Assembly: GCA_025331565.1 (NCBI GenBank)
Contig: JAFREQ010000180.1
Span: 410,138 to 474,137 of the forward strand
Reading direction: 5' to 3'
From: Holacanthus passer
Lineage: Eukaryota; Chordata; Actinopteri; Pomacanthidae
Length of the DNA: 64,000 nt
The position numbers and the translations under genes are program-made. Every line of letters starts with the position of its first letter. The first letter of the stretch is position 1. The notes beneath the pieces were generated by a model, which searched no databases, was not told the origin of the DNA, and saw only the letters and a program-made list of their open reading frames with translations. Positions 51,666 to 61,384 of this stretch are shown here, piece after piece.

Positions 51666-52877
51666 TAAATCTAATCTAACATTGTTTCACTGTTTCATTT
51701 CTCTGAAACATACAGTCAACACTGAAAATCATTATATTGTTCATTGTTGAATCTGACACAAGCACAGGGTAGCATTTTTTGACCTCAACTGTCACAACTA
51801 GACAATAAAATCATATTTGAACATGTCCATGACCAACATTTGGTTTCTTGAGGACAGTGCTGAGGCATTTCATTATTTTGTTTATTTCGTTTTGCAGACT
51901 CAGTTGTGTGGATGTGGATAACAACTGACGCTGCCTCTGGGACACCTCAAGACGTCCCAACAAAAAGACTAGCATTTTGGATCTTTTTTGCCTTCCCCAA
52001 CAATTTACATGTTGTGTTCCAAACAGTTAGCGAGAGGAGCACAGAAGGCTCTTCTGTATAACTGTAAACATGGTGAAACAAAAGGGTGATAATGTTGTTG
52101 GTGCTTTGAGGGAGAACTGTGAAACAGTGTTAGTATCAGTATCATACACACCAGCATTGTATGTTTACAATGTTGTTCCCAGACTTTCACAGGTGTCATG
52201 AACAATGACAAGGTCGAGGAGCAATGGGCAGTTTGTCTTTCGGCCAAGATGTGACTCTATGATCACGTAATCTGACACAGTGACCATCACAACTGACAGG
52301 AATGTTGTGCAGTAACCCAGCATTTGACAGACATTAGGCCAACTGCCATGAATGAAACATAAAACATATTACATATATATATAATGTAAAGTGGACATGC
52401 CAAGGAAAAGCTACTAGTGAAGATTCAGGCCTCACAGTGGCCACTTCCTAGTGACCACCTCCATTAACATGACAAGAAACATGCTTGAATGAAAGAAAAC
52501 GTACAGACTTTGATATTGAAATGAGAAGATCCTGTGTCATAAGCAAATGTAATGTGCTGTGGTTCTCTCCAACTATTCATCCCTGCTCAGGGGGTGATAC
52601 ATAAATCTCACATCCAGAAACCTTTCGGAGAGTCTGCCAGTGCTGTCTGTCATTGTTGGTCAAGCTCATGAGTCGTCACACCCATTAACAATAGGTATTC
52701 ATAGCAGGCTTTACCACTACAGTCACCAGTCTACTTACCACTACAATCAATATTATTAAAAGCTGCAGAGAGAAAACAATGGAAACAGTCAGATGGATAA
52801 ACAGAAAGGTGCCTCTTGTACAGAGAATGCTGTGAAGAGTTGAAAGGAAAAGTGCTGAATGGGATATAAACTACTGT
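51666..52877. other. Gene-free stretch
   Basis: No exon or element recognised. Confidence 0.5.
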
Positions 52878-52892
52878 GCAGCAGAGGGCGCT
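52878..52892 (+). promoter_or_regulatory. CTCF-like motif
   Basis: GCAGCAGAGGGCGCT matches the vertebrate CTCF core consensus CCASYAGRKGGCRSY at 14 of 15 positions by eye. It lies 68 bases upstream of a tRNA-Pro-like sequence. Binding is not shown by sequence alone. Confidence 0.5.
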
Positions 52893-52959
52893 CTTTAGCC
52901 GGATAACATATGGGTCCTCAACAGGATAGGAGATTTAGGCCCTCTGTTCTGCTCATGTG

Positions 52960-53038
52960 GTTCGACACATTGGTCTCGTTGGTATGATTCATGCTTAGGG
53001 TTTGAGTGATTCTGGGTTCAAATCCCAGATCAGCTCTC
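52960..53038 (+). pseudogene. tRNA-Pro(AGG) pseudogene
   Basis: The anticodon loop TTAGGGT and the region TTGGTCTCGTTGGTATGATTC fit tRNA-Pro. The T arm (CTGGG, TTCAAAT, CCCAG) pairs perfectly and keeps the B box. The anticodon stem pairs poorly (CATGC against TTGAG), and several extra bases separate the 5' acceptor strand from the D arm. It is therefore a decayed copy, or the head of a tRNA-derived repeat. Confidence 0.6.
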
Positions 53039-53259
53039 CTTTTTGAAGCTCTTTTGACCACCAGTGCCAAAGTCCAAAATAAATCTGCAAAAGATCTATG
53101 AAAAACCATTTACATTTTCTGTAAATTGCTTAAGCACACACTGTTAGAAAGAACAAATGTTGGTACACCACCTTATAATTAAGTCTACTAAGCCATTTTA
53201 AGGGGTGAAAGAATAATAATAGTCCATTTGACTTTAAAAGGTAAGAATATTCACTCATC

Positions 53260-53560
53260 AGCTGGATTGGAATACAGAGGCCTGCTGGATGAGCCTGATG
53301 GGTGGTGCAGATTGACTCGGCAGCTGAATGTAACCAAGACAAAGGACTAAGCTTCCTCTACTGTGTCAAACCAGGGGGAGGATGTTGAGTAAGCTGGGAA
53401 CACAGGGGCCCTCTGCGAGAGGGGTCAGAGTCATCTCTGCTTCCTGAGGAGGCTCAGAGGCTTCATTCAGTGTCTGCAACAGGATGCAGCAGATGTTTAC
53501 TGCAATGCTTTTGGAGGTGGATCACCATCTTTTCAGGATTTCTGTTGTTTTTCTCCTGCA
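53260..53560 (+). mobile_element. LINE fragment, decayed
   Basis: The phrase GQSHLCFLRRLRGFIQCLQQ resembles the conserved LYFLRRLRSF segment of non-LTR reverse transcriptases. It is broken on both sides and lacks its 5' and 3' ends. Confidence 0.55.
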
Positions 53561-53797
53561 GTAAATTATATACATCTAGATACACTACCAAATCAGGTTC
53601 AGTTTACATCTTTGTTTGCTTTGCAGCATGGTGATCTTCTCTACAAAATTAGGTTCAATACATTTTACATGTTTTCATAATTATTTTCTTTAGTTCAAAA
53701 TCTAGTCAATCTACTGTGTATAAATAACTCTCAGTGTCAATGCTTTTAGGGTTCCGTGCTGCGCATCATGAACATGAAGATGAAGATATATCCATGA

Positions 53798-53812
53798 TCA
53801 CCAGAGGGTGCT
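53798..53812 (+). promoter_or_regulatory. Second CTCF-like motif
   Basis: TCACCAGAGGGTGCT matches the CTCF core at 13 of 15 positions by eye, same orientation as the motif at 52878, and lies 28 bases upstream of another tRNA-Pro-like sequence. Confidence 0.4.
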
Positions 53813-53839
53813 GTTGCGCATCAGATAATACAATCCACA

Positions 53840-53911
53840 GGCTTGTTGGTCTAGTGGCATGAGTCTTGCTTTGGGTGCAAGAGGTCCCAGATTCAAATCC
53901 CGGACGAACCC
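53840..53911 (+). tRNA. tRNA-Pro(TGG)-like, probably pseudogene
   Basis: A 72-base cloverleaf can be drawn. The anticodon stem CTTGC/GCAAG is intact around loop TTTGGGT (anticodon TGG at 53872-53874), and the D arm is normal. The T stem has two A-C mismatches (CCAGA against CCCGG) and the acceptor one C-A mismatch. G53 of the B box is A, which should weaken TFIIIC binding. The changes look like transitions from the standard gene, so it is probably decaying, though function cannot be excluded. Confidence 0.55.
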
Positions 53912-55149
53912 ATTCATTGAAGGAGTTCAATCATAAACATGATACCTACGAGTACTATAAAACTCCTTCAATGAAATACTTTGAATATTACATACGTCTG
54001 AGGCAAAACAAAACAACTGTGCACTACAATGATGATGCTGTTTCTCCTAAAGTCTGCTTCAACTAAAATAAAAAGCAATGTCATACAGGGTTAAGATATT
54101 GTTTTAAAAGGAAATAATGCCATTTAATATATATATATATATATTTCATATTGTGCCTTTGGTCCCTTACGTTTTGGTTGAAATGTTCTCCCAGTGTTTG
54201 ACTCACCAAATCGCCAATGTTTTATTGTCATCAGGACAAATACATTCTTATACTAAGACATTCTGAATTGCACCTACAAAATGAAAATTAAAAATATATA
54301 CAATATAAAGAAAAATGTGACAAACATATTGAATAGACATCCAACAGTATACTTAATATACAATATAAATGGTGTATAGTAAGTACAAAAACTAAGCACA
54401 AAGAAACTGTGTTGCATTCATCTTCATCTTCACATGTGTGTGAATGAGTGTGTGTGACCTGTTAAACCATCTAACTGCCTGTGCATGAGGTGATGTTTCC
54501 CAAAACCCTTTCTGAGTCAAGTTGCCATACTGAGAAGCTTCCTGTCATGTCAGGATGGTGATTGGCCAAGACCAAATCTCTAACTAAATGTCAGATTTCT
54601 TTAGATCAGATCATATTAGTGAATCAATTAGTGAATTTACCCACTGAGGGACAAATAAAGGAATATCTTATCTTATTAAAAGACATCTAATTACATTTAA
54701 TTAAATTCAAGTACAGGGTTTAATTGCTTAATTGTATTGTATTGTGTTTTTCATTCTTCTCTTCCTTCACATGACATTGTATTACAATAGACTCAATACA
54801 ATAGAATTTTAAAATATATAATTATGTTAAAGGACAAAGCAGACTATTATCCTGCATATTTCTGATTTTGCCCCTTTCTTTTTGTATTTAATTTGAATCC
54901 ACCTCCACCTCCCTCATCGGAAGACAATTAATTCTATTCTTCTTTAACTAAATTCAAATGACTAAATTTAGATTAGATTTTCTTAGATTAAATTGGATTT
55001 GATTAAATTGCATTAGATTGTTCAGGACAATGCACATGCCTAATATCCCACATGCTTCTTTAGATTAAGTTAGATTACATTCAATCAGTTCCAGTTAGAT
55101 TAGATGTAGTCAGTTTCAATTGGATTAGATTGGATGTGATCAGACTAAA
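53912..55149. other. Gene-free stretch with LINE-tail and TTAGATT-rich DNA
   Basis: No exon recognised. GAATTTACCCACTGAGGGAC and TATCTTATC at 54634-54676 are a LINE 3' tail. From about 54955 to 55150 degenerate TTAGATT and GATTAGATT words repeat without a fixed period. Confidence 0.5.
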
Positions 55150-55615
55150 TTTTAAATGATGGCTGGGCAGTAACGAGGGAGCATGGCAAGCTCGAAAACA
55201 GACAAGCAGGTAAGCTGGTGGTCAACCTGAGGCACTGGAGACAAATGTATTAAAGACAGGCAAAAACAAAACAGAAGGAATAGTTGTTAGAATACACAGA
55301 CTACGAGGCCAGAGACATAAACTACCACAGTGACAGAAACAGTGATGTGGTGACGAGTGGAAGAAAAGTCAGGATATACTGCAAGGTGTGTGTGATGGAA
55401 AGGCGTGTGTGATGAGCAGGGATCCAGGACACAGCGACAGAGGAAAACACAAAGAGACATAAGGGAATGATACAGGGCCACAAACATGACCTCAGTTTCA
55501 GACCCAGAGTGACCACTGTGAAAGATGGTACCACCAATATGTTGGGAGACCAGACAGAGAGGAGGTCAGCTGTCTGGCATGCACGCATCCTGAAGAGTGT
55601 CCAGCTGTATTGCTA
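55150..55615 (-). mobile_element. LTR-like repeat, minus orientation
   Basis: Composition and phrasing resemble the other LTR-like blocks of the window. No target duplication was found, so class and ends are tentative. Confidence 0.3.
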
Positions 55616-56560
55616 GGTAACACTGTCATTAATTATTGACTGTAAATGGTTTAATCAGTAATTCTGTTCTGTACACAGTGTATCTATATCACAATGCTGT
55701 TCATATATTTCAGTTAGCTATATCATTTTGGTGTCTTTTTGGTTTTCATTGGCTGTGCGTCTGTCTAATCAGTTTAGATGAATATTGGTGTCTGTCGGTC
55801 AGGTTGTTGGGTGGTCTGTCTGTCAGTCAGGTTGTTGGGTGGTCTGTTGCTTTTTTTTGGTCACCTTTTCTGTCTATAATGGCCACCATATATATCTGCC
55901 TGTCTGTCTGTGTGTCAGTGTGTCTAATCAGTTTGGATCAATATTAGTGAAATACATGTCTTTTCAGGTCGATATACAACCAGTCAGTGTAACATCTAGT
56001 GCCTCTGCCGAAGGTCATGTTTCCTGTTTACATTCAGTTCATATGAATGTCTGGTTTTCCTTGTTTCTCATTCAGTTCATATTTGTTCAGTTCACAGCTG
56101 TGGTACTATCATAATTTAGCAGCTTCATCAGCATCATTTATGGTGCTTTGTTATGTGCCTTATTAACAGACTCAGTATAATTTGCACATCTCTATACAGT
56201 TAGCTGCTACTTCTAGAAAATGTCCTTACACTCTGAAAAAGATTTAACCTTCTCCTGCCTATGTGGCTTTTGTATACCTCTGAAATTAAGAGCCATGTTT
56301 TAAGAAATCCATGTTATCCTTGCTTCATGATGCCATAATACATTAATAGGGATTAATGGGTCAAGCTGCCTTCAAACAGCAGCTGCTGCACCTGACTGCT
56401 TCTTTACCTCAGCTAGGTTTAAAGCAATCTCCATATTTGGGACATCTATTGTAAAATATGCACCTTTGCTGTCTACAGTCAGCTGTGTCATCATCCTTCT
56501 GCCACTGTTTTTTGAGGGCAAATTGTCACCTATTTCTGCAAGATGGTAAATAACAGGAAG
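55616..56560. other. Gene-free stretch
   Basis: No exon recognised. A phrase of about 30 bp containing CAGGTTGTTGGGTGGTCTG is duplicated at 55800-55850. Confidence 0.5.
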
Positions 56561-56570
56561 AGGAGACAAA

Positions 56571-56588
56571 GAGGAACTGCATGCAAAT
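56571..56588. promoter_or_regulatory. Candidate Ig light-chain 3' enhancer sites (PU.1 and octamer)
   Basis: GAGGAACTG at 56571-56579 matches the PU.1 core as known from the mammalian kappa 3' enhancer. It is followed directly by a perfect octamer ATGCAAAT (56581-56588), the Oct-1/Oct-2 site. An E-box CACCTG lies at about 56388. The group is about 510 bp beyond the end of the C exon on its 3' side, where such an enhancer is expected. The enhancer role is inferred. Confidence 0.4.
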
Positions 56589-57095
56589 GGTGTACTGGTA
56601 GGCTGACAGTGTGAGGGCCCAGCACCGATCCTGGCTCAGACTAGCAGTGGGATGCATTTTATCTCAGTGAACAGGCTCATCAGTGGTTTATTCAACTAAA
56701 TCAAATTATTGGGTTAAAATTTAATTCAGTAATAAATTTGGATTTCAAAAAGGGGTCAAAATTGGAGAGATTTCAGCTGTCATGACAAGACTTAACAAAA
56801 ACATGTACACGTGCGCACACTCCTTTCAGACCTTTAAATTTAGTAAAAATGTGAGAGAGATGCTTGTGTTTGCAACTATCATGCTAAACACACATGTCAC
56901 AAAAGATCCATGAGTTGAATCTGTAGTATTTTCCCAAGCTACATGGGCTTGTGGTTATAGCTGTTATACAGCTTGAATATGGCTAAATTCTCAGCTCACA
57001 GTCATGCTGTGTGAATAAGAGCGACAGAGAGTTAGAGAGAGCAGACTGAGAGCAGCATCAGAGAGAAACCAGCAGCAGAGTCCCAGTGAGTCAGG

Positions 57096-57433
57096 TCAGG
57101 ACTGGGAACACTGGTCTCTCCTCAGTGTCTCTGAGAGCGGAGTCTGGGAGCCCTGGGTGGCCTCACAGGTCACAGAGCCCACCTTCCTCCACTGGTCTGC
57201 ACGGAGCCTCAGGGTGCTGCTCCAGCTGTAGTGGCCGTCCTTCTCCAGCACCCCGGGGCTCCTGCTCTCCTCCCAGCTGCTGCTGCTGCTGCTGCTGCTG
57301 CCGTCCACCTTCCAGGCCAGACTCCAGTCTGAGGGGAAGCCCTTGTTGGCCACACACATGAGCGTGGCCTTCCCCTGCTGCAGCTCCTCACTGGAGGGGG
57401 GCAGCACCGTCAGGGTGGGGACCACTCGACCCA
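57096..57433 (-). CDS. Immunoglobulin light-chain constant exon (kappa-like)
   Basis: A single-exon C1-set Ig domain of about 112 residues. It opens GRVVPTLTVLPPSSEELQQG, the usual N-terminus of teleost light-chain C regions. The intradomain disulfide is C27 to C90 with W41 between them. C109, four residues from the end, would pair with the heavy chain. The exon starts after an acceptor CTGCAG at 57434-57439 in phase 1, matching the J donor at 58272. A serine run at residues 46-53 is encoded by AGC repeats. It lies 840 bp downstream of the J segment in transcription order. No other C exon is in the window. Confidence 0.93.
57274..57303 (-). repeat. AGC trinucleotide run coding poly-Ser in the Ig C exon
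   Basis: CTG units on the plus strand read as AGC on the coding strand and give eight consecutive Ser in the C domain. Such runs vary in length by slippage. Confidence 0.85.
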
Positions 57434-57439
57434 CTGCAG

Positions 57440-58272
57440 AGAGACAGATTCATAAAGTGTATCTGAGCTCAACTGAACTCCATCCTGTTGGATGCACAGG
57501 TTCTGTCGATCTTCCTCAGATCGGACGAAACTGGTCTGAAAATGTTTCACTTCCTGTTCTGAGCTCAGTAACCATGACAACAGATAGACATCACTGCTGA
57601 ACCATGACAACAGACAGGTTTCAGTACCAGTACCAAAAAGTTAAAAATGGCACTTTGTTCCTCTGATGATGTTTAATCAACAAAGTACAAATACTACAGA
57701 TTTTTAAATTTAAAAACTATATGATCTAATATGAAACATAGTAGATTTACATTGTTTTATAGCATCTTAACAATTTCTTGTCTCAAACCGAAAAGACCTC
57801 AATGATGTGTGTTTGTTTTCTTCATTGAAAATGAAGATTAACTTCTGAATTACATATAACTCTTCAAATGAAACCGACTCAAACAGCATTTTGATGAAAT
57901 ATATCAGTGATGTTTGAAGATTTTCATTGGGGACATACAATGTGTGAAAAATTTAAATCTTTGAGAAGTTGAACCTCTGAAAAATCTTTGGCCCAGGACC
58001 TGGACTGAAGTTCAGAACTCTAAAGAATATTTTCATCAGACAAAATACTTTTTTAAAAACATAACATCTAGAAACTGTTGACATTTAAATTCCAGTGAAA
58101 CAAAATGTTTAACTGAAGAAGATTTTAAACTGATTCAGGTCAAAACACAAGAATCACTGCAAATATATTCAACTGCAACAATCAGCTAAAATACTGCAGT
58201 AATGTCAGCAGTTATGAATTTAAAGAGAATAAATGTAGAATGTGGGTTTTTCAAGGAGTCAAATGTACTTAC
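57440..58272 (-). other. J-C intron of the Ig light-chain locus
   Basis: AT-rich intron running from the J donor GTAAGT (58267-58272) to the C acceptor. I see no convincing kappa-B or octamer site in it. Confidence 0.7.
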
Positions 58273-58310
58273 AGTTAACATCCAGTCTGGTTCCTCCACC
58301 GAACGTCTAC
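58273..58310 (-). CDS. Ig light-chain J segment
   Basis: A 38-bp J on the minus strand reads TFGGGTRLDVN, with the F-G-x-G bulge motif of light-chain J regions. It ends at a donor GTAAGT in phase 1, compatible with the C exon. The first in-frame codon after the heptamer is TAG, so a productive join must trim at least the first four bases. It is the only J I find between C and the V segments. Confidence 0.92.
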
Positions 58311-58349
58311 CACAGTGATACAAAGTCATTGAGCCGCCGTACAAAAACC
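58311..58349 (-). promoter_or_regulatory. 23-spacer recombination signal of J
   Basis: Heptamer CACTGTG (plus strand CACAGTG, 58311-58317), a 23-base spacer (58318-58340) and nonamer GGTTTTTGT (plus strand ACAAAAACC, 58341-58349). All three parts match the canonical kappa-type J signal recognised by RAG1/RAG2. Confidence 0.93.
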
Positions 58350-58871
58350 TCTGACTGTAGAGAGACACGGCTCTCTGACTTTGACACAAACACACTCAAC
58401 AAACACATTCCCACTTTACCCACTTTATGTAATAACTGCTTTAAAAGTGTTTAAAATCAATGCACCAACCATTTATTTGTGAAAAATGAAAAATCTACAA
58501 TCAATATTAATTTTAATGTGGGTGAAAGAAATTGAAATGAGATATTTCTGAAGGAAAGCTCAAAGAAAAACTCCAAATGTTGAAAAAAAAAACTGTCATA
58601 AACACATCTTTATTGTAGATTATGATAAATGAAAAATAAGATTGATTGATTTACAGGGATGTTGATTTGTGTGATGGTGAATTTGGGGGAATTCACAAAA
58701 TATTCTGGAAGAAAATGTGTCCATCAAACTGGAGCCAAAGCCACAAACAAATGAGCTCTGACACATTCCTGATCAATACTCTGATGAAGTGATTGATCCA
58801 TTGATAAGCAGCATCATCAGAGTAATCCAAGTCCCTGTTGGAGTCAGTCAGAGCATTTCCATAGAGAGACA

Positions 58872-58917
58872 CTTTGCATCAGCAGCACCATGCTCCAGTG
58901 CTCTGGGAGACTTTATA
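58872..58917 (+). promoter_or_regulatory. V1 promoter: octamer-like box and TATA-like box
   Basis: CTTTGCAT (58872-58879) differs by one base from the Ig octamer ATTTGCAT, and TTTATA (58912-58917) follows 33 bases later, about 80 bp before the leader ATG. The arrangement is typical of V promoters. The same pair occurs at V2. Confidence 0.6.
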
Positions 58918-58997
58918 GTCCTGACACTTGAAGACTGGATGACTGACAGCTGTCCTTCATGACAACACAAGCCACACAAATCCTCCTCATCACAAAC

Positions 58998-59520
58998 ATG
59001 ACTTTGACCTGCGTCCTCATCTGGACTCTCCTCTGCTGCTGCTTCACAGGTAAAGTCCAGACAATCAAACTCCTCTCCTCTATCCACATCCGTCCCTCTG
59101 AGATGAAGGCGACAAAAGCGTGAGGCTGCTTTATGTTTTTGTCTGTGTGTCCTCAGAGTCCAGAGGTCAGGTCACAGTGACTCAGCCTGGAGCAGTGAGC
59201 TCTGCTCTGGGAGCCTCCGTCACCATCAACTGCAGGACCAGTCAGAATGTTCATGTTTATAATGGGAACTATTTAGCCTGGTACCAACAGAGAGATGGAG
59301 AAACTCCTAAACTGCTCATTTACAATGCTAGCAGTCGAGCATCAGGGATTCCAGGTCGTTTTACAGGCAGTGGATCAAACTCTGCCTTCACTCTGACCAT
59401 CTGCCTTCAGTTTACTCTGACCATCAGTGGAGTCCAATGGTCGTACAAAAGATGCAGCAGTTTACTACTGTCAGAGAAGCTTCACTTAGCATCAACAGTC
59501 ACACACACACATGTGTTCAC
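58998..59520 (+). pseudogene. Ig light-chain V segment 1 (kappa-like), pseudogene
   Basis: Leader exon 58998-59049 (MTLTCVLIWTLLCCCFT) with donor GTAAAG; V exon from 59157 after CCTCAG. FR1 to FR3 read normally: VTVTQPGAVSSALGASVTIN followed by the first Cys, LAWYQQ in FR2, then GIPGRFTGSGS. In FR3 there is a 24-bp in-frame partial duplication (59401-59424). Then 7 bases present in V2 are replaced by 14, shifting the frame so that the second Cys (YYC) is lost. The 12-spacer RSS expected near 59515 is not recognisable. V1 lies on the opposite strand to J and C. Confidence 0.85.
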
Positions 59521-59936
59521 ACATTTCTCCATCAAAGCTTCTCATCATCCATTCTTAAAATGGTCGAAAAGTCTTGGTTGTGAAAAAATCCAGCTATTAA
59601 AATTATTTTTTCCCTCAGAAGACACAGTTCAGCATCAGAAACCTTCATGACCAAAACACAAAAGTCAAATGACAAATTATAGCTGCAGAAGAAAATATCA
59701 AGCTGGAATCTGACACAGTGACTGATGTACACTTAAAACTGTACCTGCATAAATATAAAGCAGTGACATGAGATCTTTTCAGGCACCAGGTCAAAGGTCA
59801 CACAGCAGCACTCTGGACCACTTGTTAGTGATTCAGGGATGTGAACGCTGAGTCAGCATGGACTTACATCAGTCTACATGGACACAATAAATGTGTGAAT
59901 GATCCTTTTCATCTTGGCTTGAGGTCCACTGGACCT

Positions 59937-60637
59937 ACCATCAACTATTAATGTCAACTGGAAAGAAGAGAAGTGAATCAAACACTTCACATGATGCTCA
60001 AGAGTCAATGGCTGCTCAAAAGTGACACCTACATTTCTGAGGGGAAGTTTAACAGCTGATGAAGAACAAATATCTGGAAACATTCACTTTCAAACTTGAC
60101 AGTTTTTCACAATAGGTAACAGACTCACCATCATTTACAGCATTACAGCAGCAAGATAAATAGTAGGTAAACAATATAAACAAGAGAAGTATAAAAAGTA
60201 TGAACTAGAGTAGAAATGATTAACACTTTAAATCATAAAAGTATAGACAAGAAATATACTTGAACTAAGTACTAACAGTGCAAACCAGGCTAGACAGTGT
60301 TAATAAACTAATAAGAGAAATATGAACTATGAGAATATGAAAACAATATATACACTATAGACAGGATAAAAAGGATGAATCGAGATGAAATGAAATGAAA
60401 CTTTTGCTTGGAATGAACTAAGAAATAATGTAGTGACATAATTAGGAGTGTGGTCTACTGGGAGCAGTGCTGGTTGTACAGTCTGACAGTTTGAGAGAGA
60501 GTTCATCTATGAACAGTTCAAGAATTGTAGATTACAGAAATTGTGTGAATGAAACATGATCCACAGTTTAGTTCACATTGACTTCTGTTGTTGAGGCTGT
60601 GTGAAGAGTTTTGTGATCTCAGTATTGACAAATGTGA
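59937..60637. other. Spacer between the two V units
   Basis: AT-rich, no exon or RSS recognised. Confidence 0.55.
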
Positions 60638-60672
60638 GTTGGAGTCAGTCAGAGCATTTCCATAGAGAGACA

Positions 60673-60718
60673 CTTTGCATCAGCAGCACCATGCTCCAGT
60701 GCTCTGGGAGACTTTATA
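60673..60718 (+). promoter_or_regulatory. V2 promoter: octamer-like box and TATA-like box
   Basis: CTTTGCAT at 60673-60680 and TTTATA at 60713-60718, identical in sequence and spacing to V1. Confidence 0.6.
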
Positions 60719-60798
60719 GTCCTGACACTTGAAGACTGGATGACTGACAGCTGTCCTTCATGACAACACAAGCCACACAAATCCTCCTCATCACAAAC

Positions 60799-61274
60799 AT
60801 GACTTTGACCTGCGTCCTCATCTGGACTCTCCTCTGCTGCTGCTTCACAGGTAAAGTCCAGACAATCAAACTCCTCTCCTCTATCCACATCCGTCCCTCT
60901 GAGATGAAGGCGACAAAAGCGTGAGGCTGCTTTATGTTTTTGTCTGTGTGTCCTCAGAGTCCAGAGGTCAGGTCACAGTGACTCAGCCTGGAGCAGTGAG
61001 CTCTGCTCTGGGAGCCTCCGTCACCATCAACTGCAGGACCAGTCAGAATGTTTATGGTGGGAAACCATTTAGCACTGGTACCAACAGAGAGATGGAGAAA
61101 CTCCTAAACTGCTCATTTATCTTGCTAGCAGTCGAGCATCAGGGATTCCAGGTCGTTTTACAGGCAGTGGATCAAACTCTGCCTTCACTCTGACCATCAG
61201 TGGAGTCCAGGCTGAAGATGCAGCAGTTTACTACTGTCAGAGTTTTCATTACATCAACAGTCAGCATGTGTTCA
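60799..61274 (+). pseudogene. Ig light-chain V segment 2 (kappa-like), frameshifted
   Basis: Leader exon 60799-60850 is identical to V1; V exon 60958-61274. FR1 is intact to the first Cys. Around CDR1/FR2 (61050-61080) the copy is four bases shorter than V1 by alignment and has an extra A before the CTGG of the FR2 Trp. The frame shifts there and stops at 61193. The remaining sequence, read in the proper frame, still encodes a normal FR3 with SGVQAEDAAVYYC and CDR3 start QSFHY. The RSS is perfect, so it could still rearrange, but as assembled it cannot yield a full V domain. A sequencing indel is possible. Confidence 0.85.
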
Positions 61275-61302
61275 CACAGTGAAAAATGGTCGTACAAAAA
61301 CC
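61275..61302 (+). promoter_or_regulatory. 12-spacer recombination signal of V2
   Basis: Heptamer CACAGTG (61275-61281), 12-base spacer (61282-61293), nonamer ACAAAAACC (61294-61302). All are canonical and complementary in type to the 23-spacer J signal. Both signals point the same way along the chromosome, so V2-J joining would invert the 3 kb between them. Confidence 0.93.
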
Positions 61303-61384
61303 TCCCTCAGTCAGACTGAACAGAAAGTGAAGTGACAGCTGCAGCTGGAAGCTTCTGCAGAGACTGATCCACTTCACTGAGGAC

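Larger units (their letters stand above)
58837..59936 (+). repeat. V-unit duplication, copy 1
   Basis: The block from the V promoter to a shared downstream region recurs at 60638-61697. About 415 bases (58837-59251) look identical, and the downstream part beginning AAACTGTACCTGCATAAAT also matches closely. The middle, from CDR1 to the spacer, has diverged. Confidence 0.85.

Noticed and set aside
58848..59087. 79-codon minus-strand frame, also at 60649-60888
   Set aside because: Identical in both places only because the V units are duplicated; it is antisense to the V promoter and leader.
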